A DNA stretch of 64,000 nucleotides from Elusimicrobiales bacterium (GTDB lineage Bacteria > Elusimicrobiota > Elusimicrobia > Elusimicrobiales > UBA9959), in contig JAQTZB010000001.1 in NCBI GenBank assembly GCA_028688015.1, forward strand, positions 661,663 through 725,662, given 5' to 3'. Under the pieces are notes generated by a model. The model ran no database searches, was not told the DNA's origin, and saw only the letters and a program-made list of their open reading frames with translations. Shown in pieces: positions 16,670 through 26,644 of this stretch. Within the stretch, counting starts at the first letter, position 1. Every line of letters starts with the position of its first letter. Both the position numbers and the translations under genes were made by a program.

Positions 16670-17761
16670 TTACTTCCGCGAGGCCCGCTTCAGCGCCTGC
16701 AGCGCGGCGGCCAGCTTGACTTTAGTATCGGTATCGGACAGGGCCTGGTCGACAAGGGGCAGAGCGTCCTCGTCGCTGAAAGAGGAGATCACGTCGAGGG
16801 CCTCCAGCTTTATATCCGCGCTGGCGGCGCTCATGGCGTCACGGGCGGTGTTCAGGTCCGGCGCGGCGCCGGCCAGCATCAGCCCCTTCTGCGCCGTTAT
16901 CTTCAGGCGGATATCGCGGGTGGCGGCGGCCACCGCCGCCAGCTTCTCCTTGACCCGCGCATCCTTGATGCCGCCCAGGGCGCCCACGGCCTTGAATTTG
17001 ATGGTGGGATTTTCGTCGTCGGCCAGCTTCAGCAGTTCGTCGGCAGCCTCTTTTTTAGCGGGGGCGCATTTCAGCGCGTCCAGCGCGGCCATGCGCGCGC
17101 GCACGGACTTTTCCGCCGCCAGCATTTTAGCCAGCGGGCCGGCGGCGTAGGAGGTGCAGATGCGGCCCAGCACGCCCGCCGCCTCGAAGCGGATCGGTTC
17201 CTCTTCGGCTGACAGGGCTTCGGTGAACTGCGCCAGTTCCTCGTCCCGCCCGAGGCGCGCCAGCTCGCGGGCCGCGGCGTCCCGGATGGTGCCGTAGTTG
17301 TCGTTCTTGAGCTGGTAGAGGAGTTCCGAGGACTTCTCCCCCTTCATCCAGGCGTAGGTCTCGATGGCCTTCTCGCGGATCTTGTTCTGGGAAATTATCT
17401 TAAGTTCCACCAGCGGGGTATTGGTGACCGCGATAGGCCCCTGGGCGGGCACGTCGCCGATTATACCGAGGACTGTCTTCATCCCGGCCGGGCTGCCGAG
17501 CTGCCAGAGGGATTTAGCCGCAGCGAGGCGCACGTACTTGTCGCGGTCGCCCAGCATATTGCGCAGCATGCCCGCCGCGGCCTTGTTGCCGGCTTCGCCG
17601 AGGATGCCGGCCGCCAGGGCGCGCACTTCGGAGTCATCGCTCTTGAGGTGTTCGACTACGGACTGCAGCGCGCGGCGGCCCAGCTCTTTCTTGGACAATG
17701 ACTGTGCCTGCCCGGGTAGGGCGGGCAGGGTCAGCAAAACGGCCACCAGTAAGGCGAACAT
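16670..17761 (-). CDS. HEAT-repeat periplasmic protein
   Basis: A 363-residue protein with a signal peptide (about residues 1-20, cleavage near GQAQS) and roughly eight HEAT repeats, for example SDDSEVRALAAGILGEAG, DRDKYVRLAAAKSLWQLG and DENPTIKFKAVGALGGI. HEAT arrays act as protein-binding scaffolds; no catalytic residues are visible. It is the first gene of a run with the large peptidase only 1 nt downstream, so it may assist secretion or assembly of that protein. On the minus strand a TAGAAT box is only 6 nt before the ATG, suggesting a leaderless mRNA. Confidence 0.8.
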   Translation of the reverse strand: MFALLVAVLLTLPALPGQAQSLSKKELGRRALQSVVEHLKSDDSEVRALAAGILGEAGNKAAAGMLRNMLGDRDKYVRLAAAKSLWQLGSPAGMKTVLGIIGDVPAQGPIAVTNTPLVELKIISQNKIREKAIETYAWMKGEKSSELLYQLKNDNYGTIRDAAARELARLGRDEELAQFTEALSAEEEPIRFEAAGVLGRICTSYAAGPLAKMLAAEKSVRARMAALDALKCAPAKKEAADELLKLADDENPTIKFKAVGALGGIKDARVKEKLAAVAAATRDIRLKITAQKGLMLAGAAPDLNTARDAMSAASADIKLEALDVISSFSDEDALPLVDQALSDTDTKVKLAAALQALKRASRK

Positions 17762-17850
17762 GTATAAATTCTAATCTTTCCTGTTTGCGATATGGTTAAC
17801 TTTTGATTACAAATAAGTTACAGGGAACCAAACCATAAAAATCCAACCCG

Positions 17851-17924
17851 TGCCCCCTGCAGGACTCGAACCTGCAACCTGCCGCTTCGAAGGCGGACGC
17901 TCTATCCAGTTGAGCTAAGGGGAC
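17851..17924 (-). tRNA. tRNA-Arg(TCG)
   Basis: A 74-nt cloverleaf reads on the minus strand with acceptor GTCCCCT/AGGGGGC (one G-U pair), D stem GCTC/GAGC, anticodon loop CTTCGAA giving anticodon TCG (codon CGA, and CGN by wobble), variable loop of 5, and T arm GCAGG-TTCGAGT-CCTGC. The discriminator is A and no CCA is encoded. The first anticodon-stem pair (27-43) is a T/C mismatch. Confidence 0.95.
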
Positions 17925-17949
17925 TGCGGGTTGTGAAACTAGTCATATT

Positions 17950-17955
17950 ATTATA
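17950..17955 (-). promoter_or_regulatory. Putative -10 box of tRNA-Arg
   Basis: TATAAT on the minus strand, 25 nt before the first tRNA base, leaves room for a short 5' leader. No clear -35 box is visible. Confidence 0.45.
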
Positions 17956-18024
17956 GAATTTATTTCGTCGCAGGCATAATCGCGGCAAATTTAACCCTAA
18001 ATCCCCTTAGCCAAGGAGTTCACC

Positions 18025-18780
18025 ATGGGCGGACATTCTCACTGGGCCGGTATTAAGCACAAGAAAGCCATCACTGACGCGAAGAGAGGCAAGGTCTGGA
18101 CCAAGATCATCAAGGAAATAGCCATCGCGGCCAAAGCCGGCGGCGGCAAGCCCGAGGACAATCCGCGCCTGCGCAAATCCATAGAGGACGCGAAGGCCGC
18201 CAACATGCCCCTGGAAAACGTGAAGCGCGCCATCAGGCGCGGCACGGGCCAGGAACCCGGCGTCACCTACGAAGAGATCGTTTACGAAGGCTACGGCCCC
18301 GGCGGCATAGCCATCATTATCAACGTCACCACCGACAGCAAGAACCGCGCCGCCAGCGAGATCCGCAAGATCCTGGACCAGCACGGGGGCAACATGGGCT
18401 CGGCCGGCTGCGTAGGCTGGATGTTCGAGCAGAAGGGCTATATCTCCATAAGCAAAGAGGCGGCCAAGGAAGAAGAGCTGATGAACCTGGTGCTCGAGCT
18501 CGGCGCCGAAGATTTCCGCTCCCCCGAAGGTTCCGAAGAATACGAAGTCATCACCGCCCCGCAGGATTTCGACTCCGTGAAGGCCAAGCTGGAGGAGAAG
18601 AAGATCCCCGTCGGCACCGCGGAGGTCACGATGCTCCCCAAGAACGAGGTCAACATCGGGGAGGATAACGCCCAGCGCGTGCTCGACCTGATGGAATCCC
18701 TGGAAGACCACGACGACGTGCAGAAGGTCTACTCCAACTTCAACATCCCCGACGCGATCATAGCCAAGCTGGAGAAGTAA
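18025..18780 (+). CDS. yebC: YebC/PmpR family protein
   Basis: A 251-residue protein of the YebC/TACO1 family, with the highly conserved N-terminus MGGHSHWAGIKHKKAITDAKRG (split here as MGGHSHW and IKHKK) and the NMPLENVKRAIRRGTG segment near residue 55. Family members act as transcription regulators or, as shown for several bacterial and mitochondrial members, relieve ribosome stalling at proline-rich stretches. AAGGAG lies 6 nt before the ATG. It heads the yebC-ruvC-ruvA-ruvB block, an arrangement common in bacteria. Length and conservation are typical. Confidence 0.95.
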   Translation: MGGHSHWAGIKHKKAITDAKRGKVWTKIIKEIAIAAKAGGGKPEDNPRLRKSIEDAKAANMPLENVKRAIRRGTGQEPGVTYEEIVYEGYGPGGIAIIINVTTDSKNRAASEIRKILDQHGGNMGSAGCVGWMFEQKGYISISKEAAKEEELMNLVLELGAEDFRSPEGSEEYEVITAPQDFDSVKAKLEEKKIPVGTAEVTMLPKNEVNIGEDNAQRVLDLMESLEDHDDVQKVYSNFNIPDAIIAKLEK

Positions 18781-18786
18781 CCCTCC

Positions 18787-19302
18787 GTGAGGATACTTGG
18801 CATAGACCCGGGGCTGGACAGGACCGGCTGGGCCGTGCTTGAAAAAGACGGTGCCGCCCCCCCGCGGCTCCGCGCCTCCGGCCTGATCCATACCCCCGCC
18901 AATACCCGCCTGGAAAAGCGCCTCTCGTCCGTTTATGACGAACTTTGCGCGGTCGTTCGCGAGCACGACCCGGCCGAGGCCGCGATAGAGGAGGTTTTTT
19001 TCTCCAAGCGGGCGGATACGCAGGCCAACACCACCCACGCCCGCGGCGTTATCCTGCTGGCCTGCGACAAGGCGGGAGTGCCGATAAGTTCCTACAATCC
19101 CAAGACCATCAAGAAGACCATCTCCGGCAGCGGCTCCGCCGAGAAGCGGCAGATGCAGCGGGTGGTGCAGCTGACGCTGAACCTGCCCGCGCCGCTGGAG
19201 CCCGACGACGTGGCGGACGCGGCCGCGGCGGCCCTCTGCCACCTGCGGCTGGCCCCCTTCGCGAAGGCGCTGGCGGCGGCGAAGGAGCGGGCCAAATGCT
19301 AG
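18787..19302 (+). CDS. ruvC: Holliday junction resolvase RuvC
   Basis: A 171-residue endonuclease that cuts Holliday junctions symmetrically as part of RuvABC. Acidic catalytic residues are visible in RILGIDPGLDRTGW (D7), the EEVFF segment near residue 67, and the C-terminal PDDVADAAAAALCH. The start codon is GTG at 18787, 6 nt after the yebC stop; starting here places the first beta strand at residue 2 as in other RuvC proteins. It overlaps ruvA by 7 nt. Confidence 0.95.
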   Translation: MRILGIDPGLDRTGWAVLEKDGAAPPRLRASGLIHTPANTRLEKRLSSVYDELCAVVREHDPAEAAIEEVFFSKRADTQANTTHARGVILLACDKAGVPISSYNPKTIKKTISGSGSAEKRQMQRVVQLTLNLPAPLEPDDVADAAAAALCHLRLAPFAKALAAAKERAKC

Positions 19303-19904
19303 CCTACCTGCGCGGCCGCATAGTGCACAAGGACGCCGAGAGCGCCGTGATCGAAACCAACGGCCTTGGCTACGAGGTTTTTTTCTGCGAGCCTTCGCTG
19401 GAGGCGCTGGGCGCGGAGGGCTCCACCGCGGAGGTTTTCCTGGCGGAATCCATAAGCATGTACGGCGGTACCGCGCTCTACGGCTTCCGCTCCAAAGAGG
19501 AGAAGCAGCTTTTCGACCTGCTGCGCGACGCCGTGCCCAACACCGGCGCAAAGAAGGCCCTGGATTACCTCGGGAAGGCCGTAAAGTCCATGCCCGATTT
19601 CACCGCGGCCGTAGCGGCCAAGGACTCCAAGCGCCTCACGGCCATCTTCGGCTTCACTGCCAAGACGGCGGACAAACTGGTCGCCGCCCTCAAGGATAAA
19701 CTGCCGCAGTCCGGCTCCTATGCCGCCGGCGCCTTCCCCGCCGCTTCGGGGGCCTACGCCCAGGCCATGAGCGCCCTGACCACCCTGGGCTTCAGGGCCG
19801 GGGAGGCCAGGGCGGCCCTCGAAGACGCCTCGACCGAGGCCGGCGGCGCCGCCTCCGCCGAAACCATCATAAGGCTGGCGCTCAAGCGCCTCTCTCCCAA
19901 ATAA
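19296..19904 (+). CDS. ruvA: Holliday junction branch migration protein RuvA
   Basis: A 202-residue protein starting [13 protein letters not shown]. It has the N-terminal OB fold (about 1-63), a helix-hairpin-helix region (about 70-140; the [14 protein letters not shown] hairpin is the equivalent of the canonical VxGVGxKxA) and a C-terminal RuvB-binding three-helix domain (about 150-202). RuvA tetramers hold the four-way junction and load RuvB. The ATG at 19296 overlaps the end of ruvC; further in-frame sequence upstream is ruvC coding DNA in another frame. The HhH motif is somewhat divergent (NTG for GVG). Confidence 0.92.
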   Translation: MLAYLRGRIVHKDAESAVIETNGLGYEVFFCEPSLEALGAEGSTAEVFLAESISMYGGTALYGFRSKEEKQLFDLLRDAVPNTGAKKALDYLGKAVKSMPDFTAAVAAKDSKRLTAIFGFTAKTADKLVAALKDKLPQSGSYAAGAFPAASGAYAQAMSALTTLGFRAGEARAALEDASTEAGGAASAETIIRLALKRLSPK

Positions 19905-20929
19905 TGCCCAAGAACGACGACCTGCTCGCCGCCCGCCCCGCCTCGCCCGAGGCCGCGCGGCTTGAATCAGCCCTGCGCCCGGCCTCTCTCGACGAGTTCG
20001 TGGGCCAGGCCAAGCTGAAGGACAACCTGAAGGTCTTCATCCAGGCCGCCCGCGGCCGCAAAGAGCCGCTGGACCACTGCCTTTTCTATTCGCCCCCGGG
20101 CCTCGGCAAGACCACCCTCTCCCACATCCTGGCGCGAGAAATGGGCGTCAACATGAAAGTTACCTCAGGCCCCGTGCTCTCCAAGCCGGGCGACCTGGCC
20201 GCCATGCTCACCACCGAGCTGGCCGAGGGCGATATCCTCTTTATCGACGAGATCCACCGCCTCAACGCCGCGGTGGAGGAAGCCCTCTACCCCGTAATGG
20301 AGGATTTCCTGTTCTTCATCAACACCGGCCAGGGACCCGGCGCCACCACGCTCAAGCTGGCCGTGCCGCGCTTCACGCTGGTGGGCGCCACCACCCGCAG
20401 CGGCCTGCTGACCGGCCCTCTGCGCGACAGGTTCGGCATAGTTTTCAACCTCGGGTTCTACGGCGAGGAGGAGATCACGCAGATCCTGGTCCGCTCGGCC
20501 GGCATCCTGGGCAGCAAGGCGGAGAAGGCCGCGCTCAGCCTCATCGCCCGCCGCTCCCGCGGCACCCCGCGCATCGCTAACCGCCTGCTCAAGCGCGTGC
20601 GCGACTTCGCCGACGTTAAAGCCGCCGGCGTCATCACCCGCGACGTGACCGAGGCCGCCATGGCCTCGCTGGAGATAGACCCCGAGGGGCTCGACAACCT
20701 GGACCGCCGCATCCTGCTGGCCATAGCCGAAAAGTTCGGCGGCGGGCCGGTGGGCATCGAGACGCTGGCCGTAGCCGTCTCCGAGGAGCCGGACACCCTC
20801 ACCGACGTGATAGAGCCGTTCCTGATGCAGGCCGGCTTCCTCAAGCGCACCACCCGCGGCCGCGTGCTGACCGCCAAGGCGGCGGCGCACCTGGGCCTCA
20901 AGCTGTCCTCCCAGGCGGAACTCCTTTAA
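19904..20929 (+). CDS. ruvB: Holliday junction helicase RuvB
   Basis: A 341-residue AAA+ motor that drives branch migration with RuvA. Walker A is [12 protein letters not shown] near residue 65, Walker [10 protein letters not shown] near 113, sensor 1 [10 protein letters not shown] near 163, and the arginine finger is in LRDRFGIV near 175. A C-terminal winged-helix domain (about 260-335) contains [11 protein letters not shown]. It starts within the ruvA stop codon (TAATG). Complete and typical. Confidence 0.96.
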   Translation: MPKNDDLLAARPASPEAARLESALRPASLDEFVGQAKLKDNLKVFIQAARGRKEPLDHCLFYSPPGLGKTTLSHILAREMGVNMKVTSGPVLSKPGDLAAMLTTELAEGDILFIDEIHRLNAAVEEALYPVMEDFLFFINTGQGPGATTLKLAVPRFTLVGATTRSGLLTGPLRDRFGIVFNLGFYGEEEITQILVRSAGILGSKAEKAALSLIARRSRGTPRIANRLLKRVRDFADVKAAGVITRDVTEAAMASLEIDPEGLDNLDRRILLAIAEKFGGGPVGIETLAVAVSEEPDTLTDVIEPFLMQAGFLKRTTRGRVLTAKAAAHLGLKLSSQAELL

Positions 20930-20935
20930 CCACGG

Positions 20936-22069
20936 ATGAAACTGCTTCCCGCGCTGCTCCTTCTGCTTTGCTCCCCTGCGCCCGCCGCGGCGGCCGACGG
21001 CTTGGCCGGAGAGCCGCAGATCAGGGTGGCCATCTTCCGAAACTCGCCCGCGCTCAAGCTCAAGACCTCCGCCAAGCTTTACGTGCAGGAGGTCAAGAGC
21101 GGACAGAAATACATGCTTCTCGACAACGCCTCCTACGAGGTGAAGTCCGAAGGACGCGGCATCACGGTGGCGGGGCAGGAGCTCTCTTCCCCCATCAAGC
21201 TGCTGGCCGCCGACGGGCAGGAGCGCATCCGCCTGGGCGGCAACCTTTACAAGGGCGACATCCTGCTGCGCGCCACGCCAGAAGGCAAGCTGGACATCAT
21301 AGAGTACCTGCCGCTGGAGGACTACCTCTACGGCGTGCTGCCCTCTGAGATGAGCCCGGACTGGCCGCTGGAGGCCCTGAAGGCGCAGGCCGTGGCTTCC
21401 CGCACCTACGCGCTGCGCTATATCAACCCCGCCAGGGATTACGACGTCACCGACGGCGTCGAGATGCAGGTTTATAAAGGCACCGCGAAGATCAGCCCCA
21501 GGATCATCGAGGCGGTAAACTCCACGCGCGGTGAAGTGCTGAAGTATAAGGGAAAGCTGGTCTCCGCTTTTTTCCACGCCTGCTGCGGCGGGCACACGGC
21601 CAGCGTGCGCTCGGCCTGGGGCGAGGATATCATCAAGCCGCTTTACGGCGCGCCCGACCCCTTCTGCTCCCCCTCGCGCCACTACCGCTGGGAGTATTAC
21701 CTGGCCTCCTCGGAACTGCTGAAATACATCCAGGCGGCCGGTTCTACGGCGCTGAAAGTAAAAAGCCTCAGGATCCACAAGAAGGACCGCTCCGGACGGG
21801 CCGTCTCCTTCCTGGTGGGGACCGACAAAGGTTCAAAGACCGTGCAGGCTACGGAGATGAGAAAGCGCTTCGGCACCTTCGAGTTCCGCAGCACCTATGT
21901 CACTTCCATAACGCCCGTTAAAGGCGGTTTCGAGATCTCGGGACGGGGCTGGGGGCACGGCGTAGGCATGTGCCAGGAAGGCGCCAAGTACATGGCGCTG
22001 AAGGGAAGGCCGTACAAGAAGATCCTCCGCCACTATTATCCCGGCGCCGCTATATTAGATTATGAGTGA
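20936..22069 (+). CDS. SpoIID/LytB domain protein
   Basis: A 377-residue secreted protein with a signal peptide (about 1-20, ending APAAAA) and a SpoIID/LytB domain: LEDYLYGVLPSEMSPDWPLE near residue 125, KAQAVASRTYAL near 147, and the C-terminal GRGWGHGVGMCQEGAK near 335. SpoIID domains are lytic transglycosylases acting on denuded peptidoglycan; in a diderm it probably works on the periplasmic sacculus during growth or division. The catalytic Glu equivalent is likely in PSEMSP. It lies 6 nt after ruvB and overlaps queA by 8 nt, so it is expressed with the DNA repair and queuosine genes. Confidence 0.88.
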   Translation: MKLLPALLLLLCSPAPAAAADGLAGEPQIRVAIFRNSPALKLKTSAKLYVQEVKSGQKYMLLDNASYEVKSEGRGITVAGQELSSPIKLLAADGQERIRLGGNLYKGDILLRATPEGKLDIIEYLPLEDYLYGVLPSEMSPDWPLEALKAQAVASRTYALRYINPARDYDVTDGVEMQVYKGTAKISPRIIEAVNSTRGEVLKYKGKLVSAFFHACCGGHTASVRSAWGEDIIKPLYGAPDPFCSPSRHYRWEYYLASSELLKYIQAAGSTALKVKSLRIHKKDRSGRAVSFLVGTDKGSKTVQATEMRKRFGTFEFRSTYVTSITPVKGGFEISGRGWGHGVGMCQEGAKYMALKGRPYKKILRHYYPGAAILDYE

Positions 22070-23108
22070 CGAAGCCCTTAAAGAGTTCGCCGCGCTCGAC
22101 ATAGAGCCGCTGATCGCCGACCGCCCCGCCGAGCCGCGCGACTCCTCGCGCCTGCTGGCCGTTGACCGCTCCGGCGGGAAACTTTCCCACCACCGCTTCA
22201 GCGGCCTGGCAGGGCTGCTGGGGCCGCGCGACCTGCTGGTGCTGAACCGCAGCAAGGTCTGGAAGGCGCGCCTGGCGGCCGCCAAGCCCACCGGAGGGAA
22301 GTCGGAAATACTGCTGATGGCCCCCGCCGCCCCCGACTACAAGGTCTGGACCGGCCTGTGCCGCAAGATCCAGCCGGGGCAGACTCTGAACTGCGCCGGA
22401 GGTGCTGCGGCCGAATGCCTGGGCCGAAACCCCGACGGCAGCTACTCCTTCCGCTTTTCAGTCCCGGTGGACGAGGCCTACCTGGCCGCCAACGGGGCCG
22501 TGCCGCTGCCGCAGTATATCCTCAACGCGCGGCGGCGCCGGGGCGCCGAAGCCCCAGCGGACGAGGAAAAGTACCAGACCGTCTACGCGGCCGAGGCGGG
22601 CTCAATAGCGGCCCACACGGCCGGCTTTCACTTCACCCCCGACCTGTTCAACCGCCTCGACGCTGCCGGCGTCAAGCGGGCTTTTGTTACGCTGCACATC
22701 GGGTGGGGCACCTTCAAGCCGGTGCGGTCCGAAGACCCTGCCGCCCACGTGATGATGGAGGAAGCCTGCGAGGTGCCGCCGGACACCGCCGAGGCGATAA
22801 ACGCCCACCGCTCCGCCGGCGGCCGCGTGATCGCCGTGGGAACCTCCTCCATGCGCACGCTGGAGACTTTCTCCGACGACAACGGCACAGTGCTGGCCGG
22901 CTCGGGCAGGGCGGGCCTCTTCATCAAGCCGGGCCATAAGTTCAAGGTCGCGGGCGCCTTCATAACCAACCTGCACGTGCCCGATTCCGCCCCCCTCTAC
23001 ATGACCGCCGCCTTCGCCGGCCGCGAACTGCTCTTTAAAGCCTACTCCGAAGCGGTCAAAGAAAAGTACCGCTTCTACTCCTACGGCGACTCCATGTTTA
23101 TATGTTAA
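22062..23108 (+). CDS. queA: S-adenosylmethionine:tRNA ribosyltransferase-isomerase
   Basis: A 348-residue enzyme that transfers and isomerises the ribosyl group of SAM onto preQ1-modified tRNA to give epoxyqueuosine. Conserved stretches are LLVLNRSKVWKARL near residue 55, DEEKYQTVYA, SIAAHTAGFHFT near 180, FVTLHIGWGTFKPV near 210, AVGTSSMRTLE near 265 and AGAFITNLHVPDS near 305. In many QueA proteins the fourth stretch reads GLGTF, here GWGTF. It starts inside the spoIID-like gene and is separated from tgt, the enzyme acting earlier in the same pathway, by a structured non-coding element. Confidence 0.93.
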   Translation: MSDEALKEFAALDIEPLIADRPAEPRDSSRLLAVDRSGGKLSHHRFSGLAGLLGPRDLLVLNRSKVWKARLAAAKPTGGKSEILLMAPAAPDYKVWTGLCRKIQPGQTLNCAGGAAAECLGRNPDGSYSFRFSVPVDEAYLAANGAVPLPQYILNARRRRGAEAPADEEKYQTVYAAEAGSIAAHTAGFHFTPDLFNRLDAAGVKRAFVTLHIGWGTFKPVRSEDPAAHVMMEEACEVPPDTAEAINAHRSAGGRVIAVGTSSMRTLETFSDDNGTVLAGSGRAGLFIKPGHKFKVAGAFITNLHVPDSAPLYMTAAFAGRELLFKAYSEAVKEKYRFYSYGDSMFIC

Positions 23109-23146
23109 GCATAACAGAGGGAGCCGCGAGAAGCCCAGTCGGGGAT

Positions 23147-24639
<1,493 letters not shown>

Positions 24640-24644
24640 TCGCA

Positions 24645-24835
24645 GCGCGCCCGGGCTTGCCGCGAGCGATTTTAGGCCGCAGGGCCAAGGTCCGGAGCGG
24701 ACCGCCTATCATTAGGGCGGCGGCGGAGATTGTTTGAGCGAGGCACTGTGTGCCGAGCGAGTTCTCCGCCGGCGGAGGACCGCAGGCCCTCTTCGGCCGC
24801 GGCCGCTTATGAGCGAGCGGCGAGCCCGGGCGCGC
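24645..24835 (+). repeat. Multi-hairpin non-coding element C (between tgt and yajC)
   Basis: The 277-nt gap after tgt folds into a closed multi-branch structure. The outer stem is 19 bp with one G-T wobble (24645-24663 with 24817-24835). Inside are GGTCCG-GAG-CGGACC (24689-24703), an imperfect GCCTA/TAGGGC hairpin (24704-24718), and a CGGCGGAGA/TCTCCGCCG stem (24721-24729 with 24763-24771) capped by GGCAC-TGT-GTGCC (24742-24754). The last hairpin has the same CAC-n3-GTG shape as those in copies A and B, so relationship is possible but not shown. It may be a structured RNA, or simply a strong terminator-like structure without a U-tract. Confidence 0.6.
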
Positions 24836-24879
24836 GCCCATACCGCCATGGTTATCAATTATCATTAATACTTTAAATT

Positions 24880-24888
24880 TGTTAGAAT
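24880..24888 (+). promoter_or_regulatory. Extended -10 promoter for yajC-secDF
   Basis: TGT-TAGAAT is an extended -10 box in an AT-rich stretch 28 nt before the yajC ATG; GGAGGA (24908-24913) is the ribosome binding site. No clear -35 box is seen. Confidence 0.55.
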
Positions 24889-24916
24889 ATTTACCGCAAC
24901 AACCGACGGAGGAACA

Positions 24917-25192
24917 ATGAACCAGAACGCCGCTTTCATGCAGTTAGTCCCCTTTATAGCAGTAGCCATCATCTTCTATTTCCTGCTTATCCGCCCCCAG
25001 CAGAAGCAGCTGAAAGAGACCAAGCAGATGCTTGAGGCCCTCAAATCCGGAGACAAGGTAGTCACCCGCGGCGGAATGATAGGCGTCATCACGGCCGTGA
25101 AAGGCGAAGAAGTGGAAGTCAGGATCGCCGAGGGCGTAAAAGCCCTCTTCACGCGCACCGCTATCGGCGCGGTTCTGAATCAGGCAAAGTAA
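24917..25192 (+). CDS. yajC: Preprotein translocase subunit YajC
   Basis: A 91-residue single-pass inner-membrane protein, with a hydrophobic segment at about residues 8-25 followed by the conserved LLIRPQQKQLKE motif and GDKVVTRGGMIGVI. YajC binds the SecDF complex of the Sec translocon. It directly precedes secD by 18 nt, the usual tgt-yajC-secD-secF order. Confidence 0.95.
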   Translation: MNQNAAFMQLVPFIAVAIIFYFLLIRPQQKQLKETKQMLEALKSGDKVVTRGGMIGVITAVKGEEVEVRIAEGVKALFTRTAIGAVLNQAK

Positions 25193-25210
25193 CTCAAGGA
25201 GCAATAGGAA

Positions 25211-26644
25211 ATGAACAAATTACACTGGAAAATAGGCACGGTCCTTGGCCTGCTTATCCTGGCCTTCTGGCTGCTGTACCCCAGCGTCGAGTGGTATACC
25301 AAGACCGCCGACGAGCGCGCCAAGACCGAGGCGATGCGCCTGCGCCCCAAGCGCATCCTGAACCTCGGCCTCGACCTGCGCGGCGGCACCCACCTGCTGC
25401 TCGAGCTGGACGTTGAGAAGCTCGAGAAGAAAGAGAAGCTTAACGACGCCATGACCCGCGCCATCGAGATCATCCGCAACCGCGTCGACCAGTATGGCGT
25501 CGGCGAAACCCCGATCTCCCGCCAGGGCGAGCGCTGGATTTCCGTGGACCTCCCCGGCATCTCCAACACCGAGGAAGCCGAGAACCTCATCGGCAAGACC
25601 GCCCTGCTCGAGTTCCGCCTGGTGGACACCTCCAACGAGGCCCAGGCCGTGCTGTCCAAAGTGGACGGCCTGACCGAGCCCCCCTTCGACAAGAAGGGCG
25701 TGCTGGTGCCCGAGATCGCGAAGATGATGCCCAAGAACACCATCCTCCGCAAGGCCGCCCCCGGCCCCGAGGGCGACAAGGCCCGCTACTACGTGCTCTT
25801 CAACGAAGTGCCCGTGACCGGCGCCTACCTTGAGAGCGCCCGGGTCGAAACCGACCAGCAGTTCGGCACCCCGAGCATCGGCTTCACCTTCAACAAGGAA
25901 GGCGGCAAGCTGTTCGAGAACTTCACCGGCGCCAACGTCAACAAGTTCCTGGCCATCGTGCTCGACGACGTAGTGCACTCCGCGCCCGTCATCAAGAGCC
26001 GCATCGGCGGCGGCTCGGGCGTGATCGAAGGCTCCTTCACCATGGAGGAGGCCCGCAACCTGGCCATCATCCTGCGCGCCGGCGCGCTGCCCGCCCCGGT
26101 CAACATCATCGAGAAGCGCGTGGTCGGCCCCGGCCTCGGCGAAGACTCCATCAAGAAGGGCCTCACGGCCGCCGGCATCGGCTTCATCTTCGTCATCGCC
26201 TTCATGCTGGTCTACTACCGCGCGGGCGGCTTCGTGGCCGACATAGCGCTGGCGCTGAACTTCGTGTTCCTCGCCGCCGCGATGTCCTACTTCGGCGCCA
26301 CGCTGACGCTGCCCGGCATCGCCGGCATCATCCTGTCGCTGGCCATGGCCATCGACGCGAACGTGCTCATACTCGAGCGCATGCGCGAGGAGCTGGCCCT
26401 GTCCAAGCCCGTGGCGATGATCATCCCCACCTCCTACGACAAGGCCTGGAGCGCCATCCTGGACTCCAACGTGACCACCTGGATCGCGGCTATCTTCCTG
26501 TTCCAGTTCGGTTCCGGCCCGGTCAAGGGCTTCGCCGTGACGCTGACCATCGGTCTGCTGGTCGGTATGTTCACTTCCGTCTTCGTGACCAGGGCCATCT
26601 ATGAATTCTGGCTCACGTCCAACCCCAAGGAGCTCAGCATATGA
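25211..26644 (+). CDS. secD: Protein translocase subunit SecD
   Basis: A 477-residue RND-superfamily membrane protein that uses the proton gradient to assist late steps of protein export. One N-terminal TM (about 10-27), then the conserved LDLRGGTHLLLELD near residue 55, a periplasmic P1 region (about 65-290), and five TM helices from about 300 onward with GIILSLAMAIDANVLI near 375 containing the conserved Asp/Asn of the proton path. Shorter than the E. coli form but typical of many phyla. It overlaps secF by 4 nt (ATGA). Confidence 0.95.
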   Translation: MNKLHWKIGTVLGLLILAFWLLYPSVEWYTKTADERAKTEAMRLRPKRILNLGLDLRGGTHLLLELDVEKLEKKEKLNDAMTRAIEIIRNRVDQYGVGETPISRQGERWISVDLPGISNTEEAENLIGKTALLEFRLVDTSNEAQAVLSKVDGLTEPPFDKKGVLVPEIAKMMPKNTILRKAAPGPEGDKARYYVLFNEVPVTGAYLESARVETDQQFGTPSIGFTFNKEGGKLFENFTGANVNKFLAIVLDDVVHSAPVIKSRIGGGSGVIEGSFTMEEARNLAIILRAGALPAPVNIIEKRVVGPGLGEDSIKKGLTAAGIGFIFVIAFMLVYYRAGGFVADIALALNFVFLAAAMSYFGATLTLPGIAGIILSLAMAIDANVLILERMREELALSKPVAMIIPTSYDKAWSAILDSNVTTWIAAIFLFQFGSGPVKGFAVTLTIGLLVGMFTSVFVTRAIYEFWLTSNPKELSI

